Shown: piece after piece, positions 8,208-16,848 of the stretch | How positions within the stretch are numbered: the stretch's first letter is position 1 | How the letters are laid out: each line of letters opens with the position of its first letter | Source: Samsonia erythrinae | GTDB lineage: Bacteria; Pseudomonadota; Gammaproteobacteria; Enterobacterales; Enterobacteriaceae | NCBI RefSeq assembly: GCF_004342665.1 | Contig: NZ_SMBY01000002.1 | Span: 397,893-461,892, forward strand | DNA: 64,000 nt | Reading direction: 5' to 3' | Made by a program: the position numbers and the translations under genes | Notes under the pieces: generated by a model | What the model saw: only the letters and a program-made list of their open reading frames with translations | Databases searched by the model: none | What the model was told of the DNA's origin: nothing

Positions 8208-8930
8208 ATGAACTACACGTACGGACTTGAAAACGCGTCATTATCCCAGCAAAAAGATGAGGTTATTTTTCAGGCATTGCTCAATGCCATTGTGGAACAT
8301 CAGTTGTTGCCGGGAACAAAATTGCCGGAGGAAGCGCTGGCAGACGTGTTTGAAGTGAGCAGAACGGGGATCCGAAAAGTTTTACAGCGTCTTGCCATGG
8401 TGCAAATGGTGACGTTAACGCCCAAACGTGGTGCGCAGGTATCGACCCCCTCAGTGGAAGAGGCGCGGGAAATTTTTCAAACGCGTCGCCTTATCGAGTG
8501 TGCCAACCTGCCGGAGGTGGTTGCTCATTGCCGCGCTCCTCATCTGGCGGCGTTGAATAGGTTGATCGCCACGGAACAGCAGGCACATGCCGAGCAAAAC
8601 GGGGCGGAGGCGATCCGTCAGTCTGCCGCCTTCCATATTCAGTTACAGGCGATTTCCGGCAACACGGTGTTAACGGGAATGGTCTCACAGCTAACGCTGC
8701 GCTCATCGCTGGTCATTGCCGCTTATGGATCGCCGTGGCAGCAAGGCTGCCGGTGTCACGATCATCATGACCTTCTCGCGCTGTTGCGGGAGAAAAAGGT
8801 GCAGGCGCTGTCTGACGCGCTGTCACGACATTTCGATGACATTGTAGCGAGCTTGCGTTTTGACAGAGGTGAAGATGCCGAGCCTGACTTTTGCCGTCTG
8901 TTTGGCCATCTTAAGGAGAAATTCGTATGA
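8208..8930 (+). CDS. hpxS: GntR/FadR family regulator of allantoin genes (HpxS-like)
   Basis: 240 aa from ATG 8208 (GGGAAG upstream); an earlier in-frame ATG at 8157 would start inside the operator region. N-terminal winged helix: LPEEALADVFEVSRTGIRKVLQRLAMVQMV; C-terminal all-helical FCD effector domain with the metal-binding-type histidines in HIQLQAISGNT and CHDHHDLLALL. Stop and next start overlap (ATGA at 8927), so it is the first gene of hpxSAB. Likely senses an allantoin-pathway metabolite. Confidence 0.8.
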   Translation: MNYTYGLENASLSQQKDEVIFQALLNAIVEHQLLPGTKLPEEALADVFEVSRTGIRKVLQRLAMVQMVTLTPKRGAQVSTPSVEEAREIFQTRRLIECANLPEVVAHCRAPHLAALNRLIATEQQAHAEQNGAEAIRQSAAFHIQLQAISGNTVLTGMVSQLTLRSSLVIAAYGSPWQQGCRCHDHHDLLALLREKKVQALSDALSRHFDDIVASLRFDRGEDAEPDFCRLFGHLKEKFV

Positions 8931-9664
8931 ATCCATTGTTGATTCAGGTGATTAACCCCAATACCAGCCTCGCCATGACCGAAACGATCGGGATGGCGGC
9001 TCGTGCTGTTGCCGCTACGGGGACGGAGATTATTGCGGTGTCGCCTTCTCAGGGCGTGCCTTCCATTGAGGGGCATTTTGATGAAGCGATAGCGGCGGTT
9101 GGCGTGTTGGAACAGGTCAAGCGGGGAAAAGCGCAGGGCGTCGACGGGCACATTATTGCCTGCTTTGGCGATCCCGGTTTGCTCGCGGCGCGTGAAGTTG
9201 CCAGCAAGCCGGTGATTGGTATTGCAGAGGCCGCCATGCATATGGCGACGCTGGTGGCAACGCGCTTCTCCATTGTCACCACGCTGCCGCGCACCGTGAT
9301 TATCGCGCGTCATTTATTACAGCGTTATGGTTTTGAGCATCACTGTGCCGCACTGCATGCGATCGATTTGCCCGTGCTGGCGCTGGAACAGGATAGCGGT
9401 ATCGCGCAGCAGAAAGTGCGTGAATATTGTATACAATCCCTGCATCAGGATGGCGTGGGGGCGATTGTGCTTGGCTGCGGCGGCATGGCCGATCTGGCGC
9501 AAGCACTGACGCGCGAACTGGCGATTCCGGTTATTGACGGCGTCAGCGCTGCGGTGAAACTGATTGAATCCTTGTCGGCACTGGGGCTGACGACCAGTAA
9601 ACACGGCGATCTGGATTACCCTGTCGCCAAGCCGTTGAGCGGCATGTTTAGCACTTTGCGCTAA
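8927..9664 (+). CDS. hpxA: allantoin racemase (Asp/Glu/hydantoin racemase family)
   Basis: 245 aa. The two catalytic cysteines of the family are present: C79 in IIACFGDPG and C184 in VLGCGGMADL. The N-terminus LIQVINPNTS is the family's start motif. The enzyme interconverts allantoin stereoisomers so that the stereospecific allantoinase downstream can use both. Translationally coupled to the regulator by a 4-base overlap and 9 bases from the next gene. A perfect 12-bp palindrome (9426-9437) lies inside its coding region. Confidence 0.88.
   Translation: MNPLLIQVINPNTSLAMTETIGMAARAVAATGTEIIAVSPSQGVPSIEGHFDEAIAAVGVLEQVKRGKAQGVDGHIIACFGDPGLLAAREVASKPVIGIAEAAMHMATLVATRFSIVTTLPRTVIIARHLLQRYGFEHHCAALHAIDLPVLALEQDSGIAQQKVREYCIQSLHQDGVGAIVLGCGGMADLAQALTRELAIPVIDGVSAAVKLIESLSALGLTTSKHGDLDYPVAKPLSGMFSTLR
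9426..9437. promoter_or_regulatory. intragenic palindrome ATTGTATACAAT in hpxA
   Basis: Perfect 12-bp palindrome with the same TGTATAC core as the two sites before hpxS. It forces the uncommon isoleucine codon ATA in an otherwise GC-rich gene. It may be an extra regulator site (roadblock or loop) or chance. Confidence 0.35.
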
Positions 9665-9673
9665 GGAAACAAG

Positions 9674-10636
9674 ATGATGGTAAAAGAACCCGCCGCATTG
9701 ATTGATATCATCGATGGCGACTATCCACGCGATCTCATCGGCTACGCCGGAAACCCGCCGCAGGCTAACTGGCCCGGAAAAGCCCGCATCGCGGTGCAGT
9801 TTGTGTTGAATTATGAAGAAGGGGCGGAAAATAACGTTCTGCATGGCGATGCCGGATCTGAGCAGTTTCTGTCTGAGATCATCGGCGCGGAAAGTTATCC
9901 CGCCCGCCATATGTCAATGGATTCACTGTATGAATATGGCTCGCGCGCAGGGTTTTGGCGCATCCATCAGGAGTTTCAGCGACGCGGCCTGCTGCTGACG
10001 ATATTTGGCGCGGCGATGGCGCTGGCACGCAATCCGGCGATTGTGGATGCGATCAAATCGGCTGACTATGATGTGGTGAGCCACGGCTGGCGTTGGATTC
10101 ATTATCAAAATATGGATATCGACACAGAGCGTGAGCACATGGCGAAGGCGATCGAGGTGCTGACGGCGCTATTCGGCAATCCGCCACTCGGCTGGTATAC
10201 CGGTCGGGACAGCCCCAATACCCGCCAGTTAGTCGTCGATCAAGGCCATTTCTGGTATGACAGTGACTATTATGGCGATGATTTGCCGTTCTGGATGCCG
10301 GTGAAAAAAAGTAATGGCGAGGTGCGGCCGCACCTTATCGTTCCCTATACCCTTGATGCGAATGATATGCGCTTTGCCTCACCGCAGGGTTTTAACAGCG
10401 GCGATCAGTTTTTTAGTTATCTGAAAGACAGTTTCGACGTACTTTATGCGGAAGGAGAGACGGCGCCAAAAATGTTGTCGATCGGTATGCACTGCCGCTT
10501 GCTTGGAAGACCCGGGCGTTTCCGCGCCTTACAGCGCTTTCTTGATTATATTCAGCAGCATGAACGGGTATGGATTTGCCGTCGGCAGGATATTGCTGCG
10601 CACTGGCGTCAGCATCACCCGTATGTGGCGCAGTGA
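9674..10636 (+). CDS. hpxB: allantoinase PuuE-type (polysaccharide deacetylase fold)
   Basis: 320 aa. Typical PuuE sequence: YPRDLIGYAGNPPQANWPG, NYEEGAENNVLHGD, YDVVSHGWRWIHYQ and GWYTGRDSPNTRQLV, with the NodB-like barrel. It hydrolyses allantoin to allantoate without the usual binuclear zinc amidohydrolase fold. AAGGAAAC precedes ATG 9674 (ATG 9677 is equally possible). Last gene of the operon; a hairpin follows. No allantoate amidohydrolase gene is in the window, so the rest of the pathway must lie elsewhere. Confidence 0.88.
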   Translation: MMVKEPAALIDIIDGDYPRDLIGYAGNPPQANWPGKARIAVQFVLNYEEGAENNVLHGDAGSEQFLSEIIGAESYPARHMSMDSLYEYGSRAGFWRIHQEFQRRGLLLTIFGAAMALARNPAIVDAIKSADYDVVSHGWRWIHYQNMDIDTEREHMAKAIEVLTALFGNPPLGWYTGRDSPNTRQLVVDQGHFWYDSDYYGDDLPFWMPVKKSNGEVRPHLIVPYTLDANDMRFASPQGFNSGDQFFSYLKDSFDVLYAEGETAPKMLSIGMHCRLLGRPGRFRALQRFLDYIQQHERVWICRRQDIAAHWRQHHPYVAQ

Positions 10637-10658
10637 TCCCGTGCCACAACGAAAACAA

Positions 10659-10684
10659 AAATGGCCGCCGGAAGGCAGCCATTT
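10659..10684. terminator. shared terminator of hpxB and the small-protein operon
   Basis: Stem of 11 bp with one mismatch (AAATGGCCGCC / GGCAGCCATTT), loop GGAA, A-rich on the left and T-rich within the right arm, usable in both directions between convergent units. Confidence 0.6.
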
Positions 10685-10709
10685 AGGGTGGTTATCGTAT
10701 TGAGTACGA

Positions 10710-10796
10710 TTAACGGAAGAGCGCGTGGGGGTTAACACCGCGATAGGTTTTGCCCAACGCTTTTAATATTTGATTGATTTTACGGACAATACGCAT
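10710..10796 (-). CDS. azuC: AzuC-like 28-aa small protein
   Basis: 28 codons: starts MRIVRKINQIL and ends KTYRGVNPHALFR, with GGGGA as ribosome binding site. It has exactly the length of E. coli AzuC and shares the C-terminal pattern KT-aromatic-basic-x-V-x-P-x3-FR; 7 of 28 positions are identical to AzuC as I remember it and many more are conservative. E. coli AzuC is a small amphipathic protein made from the dual-function AzuCR RNA and interacts with GlpD. Second gene of a two-gene unit driven by a strong promoter at 10947-10975. Homology is by eye. Confidence 0.65.
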   Translation of the reverse strand: MRIVRKINQILKALGKTYRGVNPHALFR

Positions 10797-10823
10797 CTTT
10801 TTATCCCCACGATTCTTAAATTA

Positions 10824-10901
10824 TTAGTGGTTGAATGTACCGAAGTTCACGTTGAAGTTTTCAAACATAGCGATGATTTTGTTCAGCAGTGTCATGGTCA
10901 T
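10824..10901 (-). CDS. 25-aa small protein, first gene of the azuC-like operon
   Basis: 25 codons, MTMTLLNKIIAMFENFNVNFGTFNH in two pieces: MTMTLLNKIIAMFEN then FNVNFGTFNH. Strong ribosome binding site (AACGAGGAA) and a consensus promoter 45 bases upstream support expression. Residues 3-14 could form an amphipathic helix. It ends 27 bases before the azuC-like start. I do not recognise it; E. coli azuC has no such upstream gene that I know of. Confidence 0.6.
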   Translation of the reverse strand: MTMTLLNKIIAMFENFNVNFGTFNH

Positions 10902-10924
10902 TTCCTCGTTGTTAGTTGATTTTT

Positions 10925-10997
10925 TGTGATGCTGTTCACGTTTTCAATGATACGCATACTGATATGGCGGGTCAACTTTTTTGTGATGAGAATCACA
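10925..10997 (-). promoter_or_regulatory. sigma-70 promoter with two CRP-like sites before the small-protein operon
   Basis: On the minus strand, -35 TTGACC (10975-10970), 17-bp spacer, -10 TATCAT (10952-10947). Upstream, TGTGA-N6-TCACA at 10982-10997 is a perfect CRP half-site pair. Downstream, TGTGA-N6-TCACG at 10925-10940 overlaps the expected transcription start. One site could activate and the other repress. E. coli azuC is also carbon-source controlled. Confidence 0.65.
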
Positions 10998-11321
10998 AAA
11001 AAATGAATGATAAGTTTGCATTGTATGAACTGCTGTTTTGATTTATTCCTGAGATCCTTCTTGGCGTTGCTTCATACCGCTGTGCATTCAGTTCGTTGCC
11101 TGAATTTCCATCATCGGCAGCGGGTTTCGCGTTTCTTCGATCAGGCAGATGAGGTGAGAGAGGTAAATTGTCTCGATTAGCAGTTGAAATCAGCGCGAAG
11201 GAAGCGGGATAATCGTGCGCTTCACATTGCCGGGCAGCGTTAATCCAGCCTGTTCAGTACAGTCTGTTTTTGATACCGCAATAGTTTAATTAGGCAACGT
11301 TTTCCAGCTTTGCATTCGGCA

Positions 11322-11337
11322 AGTTAATCGTTTGCGT
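11322..11337. promoter_or_regulatory. possible PurR box upstream of ghxP
   Basis: AGTTAATCGTTTGCGT matches the PurR consensus ACGCAAACGTTTGCGT at 11 of 16 positions, with a perfect right half. It lies 110 bp before a guanine/hypoxanthine permease gene. The rest of 10998-11321 shows nothing I can name. Confidence 0.35.
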
Positions 11338-11447
11338 GCGGAGCCACACGGTTCAGAATGCGTCCCTGATGTGGGCGCGCGGAGCGAGGCCGCAGGAACC
11401 GTGCAGTATCGTTCTTTAATAATCATGGCATTTCAGGGGATACCACC

Positions 11448-12803
11448 ATGTCAAACACCACCCGTCAGGCAGGCTCGCAGGGCATGCTTGATGCTTTTTT
11501 CAAAATTACACCGCGCGGCAGTAGCGTGCGTCAGGAAGTGTTAGCGGGCCTGACGACGTTTCTGGCGATGGTTTACTCGGTGATTGTGGTTCCGAGTATG
11601 CTGGGCAAGGCGGGCTTCCCGCCAGCGGCCGTGTTTGTCGCAACCTGTCTGGTTGCCGGACTGGGGTCGCTGCTGATGGGGTTGTGGGCCAACCTGCCGA
11701 TGGCGATTGGCTGTGCGATTTCGCTGACGGCATTCACCGCGTTCAGTCTGGTGCTGGGGCAGCAAATCAGTATTCCCGTGGCGCTCGGGGCGATCTTCCT
11801 GATGGGCGTGCTGTTTACCATTATTTCCGTGACGGGCATTCGTTCGTGGATCCTGCGTAACCTGCCGCTGGGTGTGGCGCACGGGACGGGAATCGGTATC
11901 GGTCTGTTCTTGCTAATCATTGCCGCTAACGGTGTGGGGCTGGTGGTAAAAAACCCGGCTGACGGTCTGCCGGTTGCGCTGGGCGATTTCACCTCGTTTC
12001 CTGTGGTGATGTCCCTGCTGGGACTGGCCGCGACCATCGGCCTGGAGAAGCGTCGCGTGCCGGGCGGTATTCTGCTGGTGATCATCGCGATCTCTATTCT
12101 GGGTCTTATTTTTGATCCAAACGTAAAATATCAGGGTTTTTTTGCGTTGCCGAGTCTGACGGCGGCTGACGGGTCGTCGCTGATCTTCAGTCTGGATATC
12201 GTGGGCGCGTTGCAGCCGCTGGTCCTGCCGAGCGTGCTGGCGCTGGTGATGACCGCCGTGTTCGATGCCACCGGTACAATCCGCGCCGTCGCCGGACAGG
12301 CGAACCTGCTGGATAAAGACGGACAAATCATCAATGGGGGGAAAGCGCTGACCGCAGACTCCGTGAGCAGCATTTTCTCCAGTCTGGTCGGGACATCCCC
12401 TGCGGCGGTTTACATTGAATCCGCAGCGGGCACCGCGGCCGGGGGGAAAACGGGCTTAACGGCGACGGTCGTGGGCGTGCTGTTCCTGCTGTTGCTCTTC
12501 GTGTCGCCGTTAGCCTATCTGGTACCCGGTTACGCCACTGCGCCGGCGCTGATGTATGTGGGGCTGCTGATGCTGAGCAATGTCTCCAAACTGAATTTTG
12601 ATGATTTCGTGGATGCGATGTCAGGTCTGGTCTGCGCCGTATTTATCGTGCTGACCTGTAACATTGTGACCGGCATCATGCTGGGCTTTGGCGCGCTGGT
12701 TTTAGGTCGTCTCTGTTCCGGTGAATGGCGCAAGCTGAACATCGGTACGGTCATCATCGCCGTGGCACTGGCGGCGTTCTACGCCGGTGGCTGGGCTCTG
12801 TAA
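11448..12803 (+). CDS. ghxP: guanine/hypoxanthine permease GhxP
   Basis: 451 aa, NCS2/AzgA-type permease. Near-identical in my memory to E. coli GhxP (YjcD): [60 protein letters not shown] and [20 protein letters not shown]. About 12-14 membrane segments with two re-entrant half helices. Imports guanine and hypoxanthine by proton symport. Followed by yjcE as in E. coli, with a terminator between them. Confidence 0.92.
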   Translation: MSNTTRQAGSQGMLDAFFKITPRGSSVRQEVLAGLTTFLAMVYSVIVVPSMLGKAGFPPAAVFVATCLVAGLGSLLMGLWANLPMAIGCAISLTAFTAFSLVLGQQISIPVALGAIFLMGVLFTIISVTGIRSWILRNLPLGVAHGTGIGIGLFLLIIAANGVGLVVKNPADGLPVALGDFTSFPVVMSLLGLAATIGLEKRRVPGGILLVIIAISILGLIFDPNVKYQGFFALPSLTAADGSSLIFSLDIVGALQPLVLPSVLALVMTAVFDATGTIRAVAGQANLLDKDGQIINGGKALTADSVSSIFSSLVGTSPAAVYIESAAGTAAGGKTGLTATVVGVLFLLLLFVSPLAYLVPGYATAPALMYVGLLMLSNVSKLNFDDFVDAMSGLVCAVFIVLTCNIVTGIMLGFGALVLGRLCSGEWRKLNIGTVIIAVALAAFYAGGWAL

Positions 12804-12815
12804 TCCCTCCTGCGG

Positions 12816-12845
12816 CAGACCTTCCGGCTTCGTCCCGAAGGTCTG
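12816..12845 (+). terminator. ghxP terminator
   Basis: Stem CAGACCTTC / GAAGGTCTG (9 bp) with a 12-base loop, followed by TCGTTTAT, shortly after the ghxP stop codon. Confidence 0.65.
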
Positions 12846-13063
12846 TCGTTTATTCATCGTCCTCTCTTTGGTATTGCTCGCGGCAAACGCAACGTAATGT
12901 GTCTTTTGTTGGCATTGGATTGATGCTGTTTGTGCGATAATCATCCTGTCATTCTTCACCTAAAAATCCATTTTCATCCCGAACTAAATGCGTTAAATAT
13001 GGTAGGGCAGTTCGCTCACTAACCGGCAGATTTTTTTGATTTGGGAGTACGTCTAAGGAAAGC

Positions 13064-14710
13064 ATGGAAATATTTTTTACGATTCTGATTTTGACCCTGA
13101 TGGTATCTCTTTCCGGGGTGGTTACTCGCATTTTACCTTTTCAAGTCCCTCTGCCGTTAATGCAAATCGCGCTTGGCGCCATCCTTGCCTGGCCTCAGTT
13201 TGGTTTGCATGTTGATTTCAATCCTGAGCTGTTCATGGTGCTGTTCATTCCGCCGTTGCTGTTTGCCGATGGCTGGAAAACGCCCACGCGCGAGTTCCTG
13301 AAACATGGTCGGGAAATTATCGGTCTGGCGCTGGTTCTGGTGCTGATTACCGTCGCAGGTATTGGTTACTTCATCTACTGGATGGTACCGGGCATGCCGT
13401 TGATTGCTGCCTTCGCGCTGGCCGCCGTGCTGTCGCCAACCGATGCGGTGGCGCTTTCCGGTATCGTGGGGGAAGATCGCATACCGAAAAAACTGATGGG
13501 CATTTTGCAGGGCGAGGCGTTGATGAATGATGCGTCCGGCCTGGTGTCGTTAAAATTTGCGGTCGCCATCGCCATGGGCACGATGGTCTTTACGGTGTCC
13601 GGCGCGACGCTGGAGTTCATTCAGGTGGCGTTAGGTGGGCTGCTGGCCGGGGTCGCCGTTACCTGGCTGTTCGGTAAATCGCTGCGCATTATTAACCGCT
13701 GGAGCGGCGATGACACGGCGACGCAGGTCGTGTTGCTGCTGCTGCTACCCTTTGCCTCGTATTTGATCGCGGAACATATTGGCGTATCGGGCATTTTGGC
13801 GGCGGTCGCGGCGGGGATGACCATCGGCCAGTCCGGCTTGATCCGCAGTGCGCCGTTAACGATGCGGCTGCGGGCTAACGGCGTCTGGTCGATGCTGGAG
13901 TTTGTGTTTAACGGCATGGTGTTTATCATGCTGGGCCTGCAACTGCCGGGCATTTTGGAAACCTCCATCACGCAGGCGGAGCTGGATCCCACGGTGGAAA
14001 CCTGGATGCTGTTTACCGACATCGCGATTATCTATGGCGCGTTGTTGTTACTGCGTTTCAGCTGGCTGTGGATGATGAAAAGATACAGCATTCATATCCA
14101 GAAAAAACGGCCGATGGTCTTCGCCGAATTTTCCACGCGTGAATTGTGGATCGCCTCATTTGCGGGCGTGCGCGGGGCCATTACGCTGGCTGGTGTGCTG
14201 TCCATTCCGCTGCTGTTGACGGATGGCACCGCGTTCCCGTCGCGCTATCAACTGGTCTTTATCGCCACGGGTGTGATTCTGTTTTCTCTGCTGTGCGGTG
14301 TGATGGCGTTGCCGTTACTGCTGCGCGGCGTGGTGATTGCAGACAAAGCGGTGCATGAGAAAGAAATCCGCATGGCGCGCATGGCTGTCGCCGAAGTGGC
14401 GATAAAGAGCATCCATAAAATGGAGGAACGTCTGGCGGCCGATCGCGAAGAGAACATTGACGAGCAGGTGCTAAAAGAGGTCAGCGCGCGGGTTATCGGT
14501 AATTTACGTCGGCGTCTGATCGATAAAGACGATCCGGAAAACGGCTTGCTGATTGAGAATCTGGAGCGGCGTTTTCGTCTGACCGCGTTGAATTCGGAGC
14601 GTGCGGAGCTGTACCACTTGCGTGCAACGCAGCAGATCAGCAATGAGACGTTGCAAAAAATGCTACGCGATCTCGATCTGATGGAAGCGCTTCTGATCGG
14701 GAATGAGTAG
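13064..14710 (+). CDS. yjcE: CPA1 family Na+/H+ antiporter YjcE
   Basis: 548 aa, ATG 13064 after AAGGAAAGC. Around 12 membrane helices in the first 400 residues, with the CPA1 ion-site signatures LSPTDAVALSGI and LMNDASGLVSLKFA, then a cytoplasmic helical tail of about 130 residues rich in R, E and L. Same neighbourhood as E. coli yjcE (between ghxP and the acs operon). Presumed cytoplasmic pH/sodium homeostasis. Confidence 0.9.
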   Translation: MEIFFTILILTLMVSLSGVVTRILPFQVPLPLMQIALGAILAWPQFGLHVDFNPELFMVLFIPPLLFADGWKTPTREFLKHGREIIGLALVLVLITVAGIGYFIYWMVPGMPLIAAFALAAVLSPTDAVALSGIVGEDRIPKKLMGILQGEALMNDASGLVSLKFAVAIAMGTMVFTVSGATLEFIQVALGGLLAGVAVTWLFGKSLRIINRWSGDDTATQVVLLLLLPFASYLIAEHIGVSGILAAVAAGMTIGQSGLIRSAPLTMRLRANGVWSMLEFVFNGMVFIMLGLQLPGILETSITQAELDPTVETWMLFTDIAIIYGALLLLRFSWLWMMKRYSIHIQKKRPMVFAEFSTRELWIASFAGVRGAITLAGVLSIPLLLTDGTAFPSRYQLVFIATGVILFSLLCGVMALPLLLRGVVIADKAVHEKEIRMARMAVAEVAIKSIHKMEERLAADREENIDEQVLKEVSARVIGNLRRRLIDKDDPENGLLIENLERRFRLTALNSERAELYHLRATQQISNETLQKMLRDLDLMEALLIGNE

Positions 14711-14717
14711 CCTGTGG

Positions 14718-14743
14718 CGCAGGCCCAACAAGACGGGCCTGCG
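14718..14743. terminator. bidirectional terminator between yjcE and actP
   Basis: Perfect 9-bp stem CGCAGGCCC / GGGCCTGCG with an 8-base loop in the 43 bp between two convergent genes. Confidence 0.65.
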
Positions 14744-14753
14744 AGACGTGATA

Positions 14754-16412
14754 CTAGTGGGAACCGCCGCGGGACGCGCCCACGCCGGTTTGTGAACGCA
14801 CGAATTGGGCATGGAAACGTGCCCGTTCTTGCTGTCCGGCAGCGGAGCGATCGGTAATGGAAAAGAACCAGATGCCTACGAACGCCGCCAGCATGGAGAA
14901 GAGTGCCGGGTATTCATAAGGATAAACTGGCGTGGCGTAGCCAAGGATCTTCACCCAAATGGTGGGTCCCAATATCATTAAGATGACCGCGGTCAGCAGC
15001 CCGGCCCAGCCGCCAATCATGGCGCCGCGCGTTGTCAGCTTCGACCAGTACATGGAAATGATGATAATCGGGAAGTTGCAACTGGCGGCGATAGAGAAAG
15101 CCAGCCCTACCATAAAGGCAATGTTCTGATTCTCGAAGAGAATACCGAGCGCGATAGCGACAACTCCCAGTACCAGCACGGTAATTTTCGACACTTTCAG
15201 TTCATCGCGCTCCGTCGCTTTCCCTTTCTTGATGACATTAGAGTAGAGATCGTGGGAGACGGCAGAGGCGCCTGCCAGCGTGAGTCCGGCAACGACGGCC
15301 AGAATGGTCGCAAAGGCCACGGCGGAGATAAAACCAAGGAATAGGTTGCCGCCGACCGCATTAGCCAGATGCACCGCCGCCATGTTGTTTCCGCCGATCA
15401 GCTCGCCCGCCGCATCCTTAAACGATGGATTGGCGCTGACCAGCAGGATGGCACCGAAACCGATGATAAAGGTCAGGAAGTAGAAATAGCCCATAAACCC
15501 AGTGGCGTAGAACACGCTTTTTCGCGCTTCTTTGGCATCGCTGACGGTGAAGAAGCGCATCAGAATGTGCGGCAGGCCGGCGGTACCGAACATCAGGCCC
15601 AATCCGAGGGACAGGGCGGAGATCGGGTCGGAAACCAGTCCGCCGGGGCTCATAATGGCCGAGCCTTTCGGGTGAACCGCCATCGCCTGTTTAAACAGCG
15701 CGTCGAAGCTGAATCCGACGGACTTCATCACCATAATGGCCATGAAGGTCGCGCCGAAAAGCAGCAGGACGGCTTTAATAATCTGGACCCAGGTTGTGGC
15801 GAGCATCCCGCCAAACATCACGTACATCACCATCAGGATGCCGACCAGCACGACGGCGATATGGTAGTTGAGGCCGAATAGCAGCTCGATGAGCTTTCCT
15901 GCGCCCACCATTTGCGCGATCAGGTATAACGCCACGACGACCAGCGAGCCGCAGGCGGACAGACTGCGTATGGGACGCTGCTGCAAACGGTAGGAAGCGA
16001 CATCGGCGAAGGTATAGCGGCCAAGGTTACGTAGTCGCTCGGCAATCAGAAACAGGATGATTGGCCAGCCGACCAAAAAACCGAGCGAGTAAATCAGGCC
16101 ATCGTAGCCGGAGGTGTAGACCAGCGCGGAGATGCCGAGAAAAGAGGCGGCAGACATATAATCGCCGGCAATCGCCAGACCATTTTGAAAACCGGTGATG
16201 TTACCGCCGGCGGTATAGTAATCGCTGCGCGAACGGGTTCTTTTCGCCGCCCAGTAAGTGATATACAGCGTGCCGCCGACGAACAACAGAAACATCACGA
16301 TAGCCTGAACATTCAATGGCTGGCGCTGGACATCCCCTGTGAGCGCGTCCGCCGCCCACGTCAGGGACGGCAGCATCAAAAATCCGAACAGCATTATAAA
16401 GCGAGTTTTCAT
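14754..16412 (-). CDS. actP: acetate/glycolate:cation symporter ActP
   Basis: 552 aa, solute:sodium symporter family. A cleavable-looking N-terminal signal ([20 protein letters not shown]) precedes 13 or so helices, as in E. coli ActP (549 aa). SSS signatures: [18 protein letters not shown] and the [19 protein letters not shown] stretch. Takes up acetate at low concentration. Overlaps the upstream yjcH stop by 4 bases, so translation is coupled in the operon acs-yjcH-actP. Confidence 0.93.
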   Translation of the reverse strand: MKTRFIMLFGFLMLPSLTWAADALTGDVQRQPLNVQAIVMFLLFVGGTLYITYWAAKRTRSRSDYYTAGGNITGFQNGLAIAGDYMSAASFLGISALVYTSGYDGLIYSLGFLVGWPIILFLIAERLRNLGRYTFADVASYRLQQRPIRSLSACGSLVVVALYLIAQMVGAGKLIELLFGLNYHIAVVLVGILMVMYVMFGGMLATTWVQIIKAVLLLFGATFMAIMVMKSVGFSFDALFKQAMAVHPKGSAIMSPGGLVSDPISALSLGLGLMFGTAGLPHILMRFFTVSDAKEARKSVFYATGFMGYFYFLTFIIGFGAILLVSANPSFKDAAGELIGGNNMAAVHLANAVGGNLFLGFISAVAFATILAVVAGLTLAGASAVSHDLYSNVIKKGKATERDELKVSKITVLVLGVVAIALGILFENQNIAFMVGLAFSIAASCNFPIIIISMYWSKLTTRGAMIGGWAGLLTAVILMILGPTIWVKILGYATPVYPYEYPALFSMLAAFVGIWFFSITDRSAAGQQERARFHAQFVRSQTGVGASRGGSH

Positions 16413-16720
16413 TGCTTTACCTCATTCAGTAACTGTTTGGTCAGCCGATCAAATTCACCATTCGCGCGGTAGACATAGAGCCCTGTCAGGACGAAAGACG
16501 TCACGATAAGCCCTACGCCAAGCGGGATGCCGCGAGTCACGCCGGAACCGGGACTGATGGGCGTACCCAGCCAGCCTGGCGCAAAGGCGATCAACAGGAT
16601 AAAACCGACATAAAGCACCAGCATAATCAGCGTGAGAATAACGGCTAAACGCTGCCGTCGGTTAACCAGTTCTCTGAATAAGGGGTTACGTTCAATCCGT
16701 TGATAAATGTCATCATTCAT
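16409..16720 (-). CDS. yjcH: DUF485 inner-membrane protein YjcH
   Basis: 103 aa from ATG 16720 (GGAGAC upstream); a longer frame to 16804 has no ribosome binding site. Two membrane helices ([20 protein letters not shown] and a second around [20 protein letters not shown]) and the [11 protein letters not shown] motif typical of DUF485. Always sits between acs and actP in enterobacteria and is thought to assist acetate transport; no enzymatic role known. Confidence 0.9.
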   Translation of the reverse strand: MNDDIYQRIERNPLFRELVNRRQRLAVILTLIMLVLYVGFILLIAFAPGWLGTPISPGSGVTRGIPLGVGLIVTSFVLTGLYVYRANGEFDRLTKQLLNEVKQ

Positions 16721-16790
16721 CGTAAGTCTCCAGTCATCGGTAGGGTTGAGCGTTGTCGCGGCTTCACCGCCTGACTTATCGGCAACCACA

Positions 16791-16821
16791 TCCCCGTGAG
16801 CCACGGCATGGCTTACGGGGA
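16791..16821. repeat. intercistronic hairpin between acs and yjcH
   Basis: Stem of 13 bp with one G-T pair (TCCCCGTGAGCCA / TGGCTTACGGGGA), 5-base loop. It lies inside the operon, so it may tune relative expression by partial termination or protect the acs mRNA 3' end. Confidence 0.5.
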
Positions 16822-16848
16822 GGCGAAGAGAAGTGAGTCAGGTGATTG

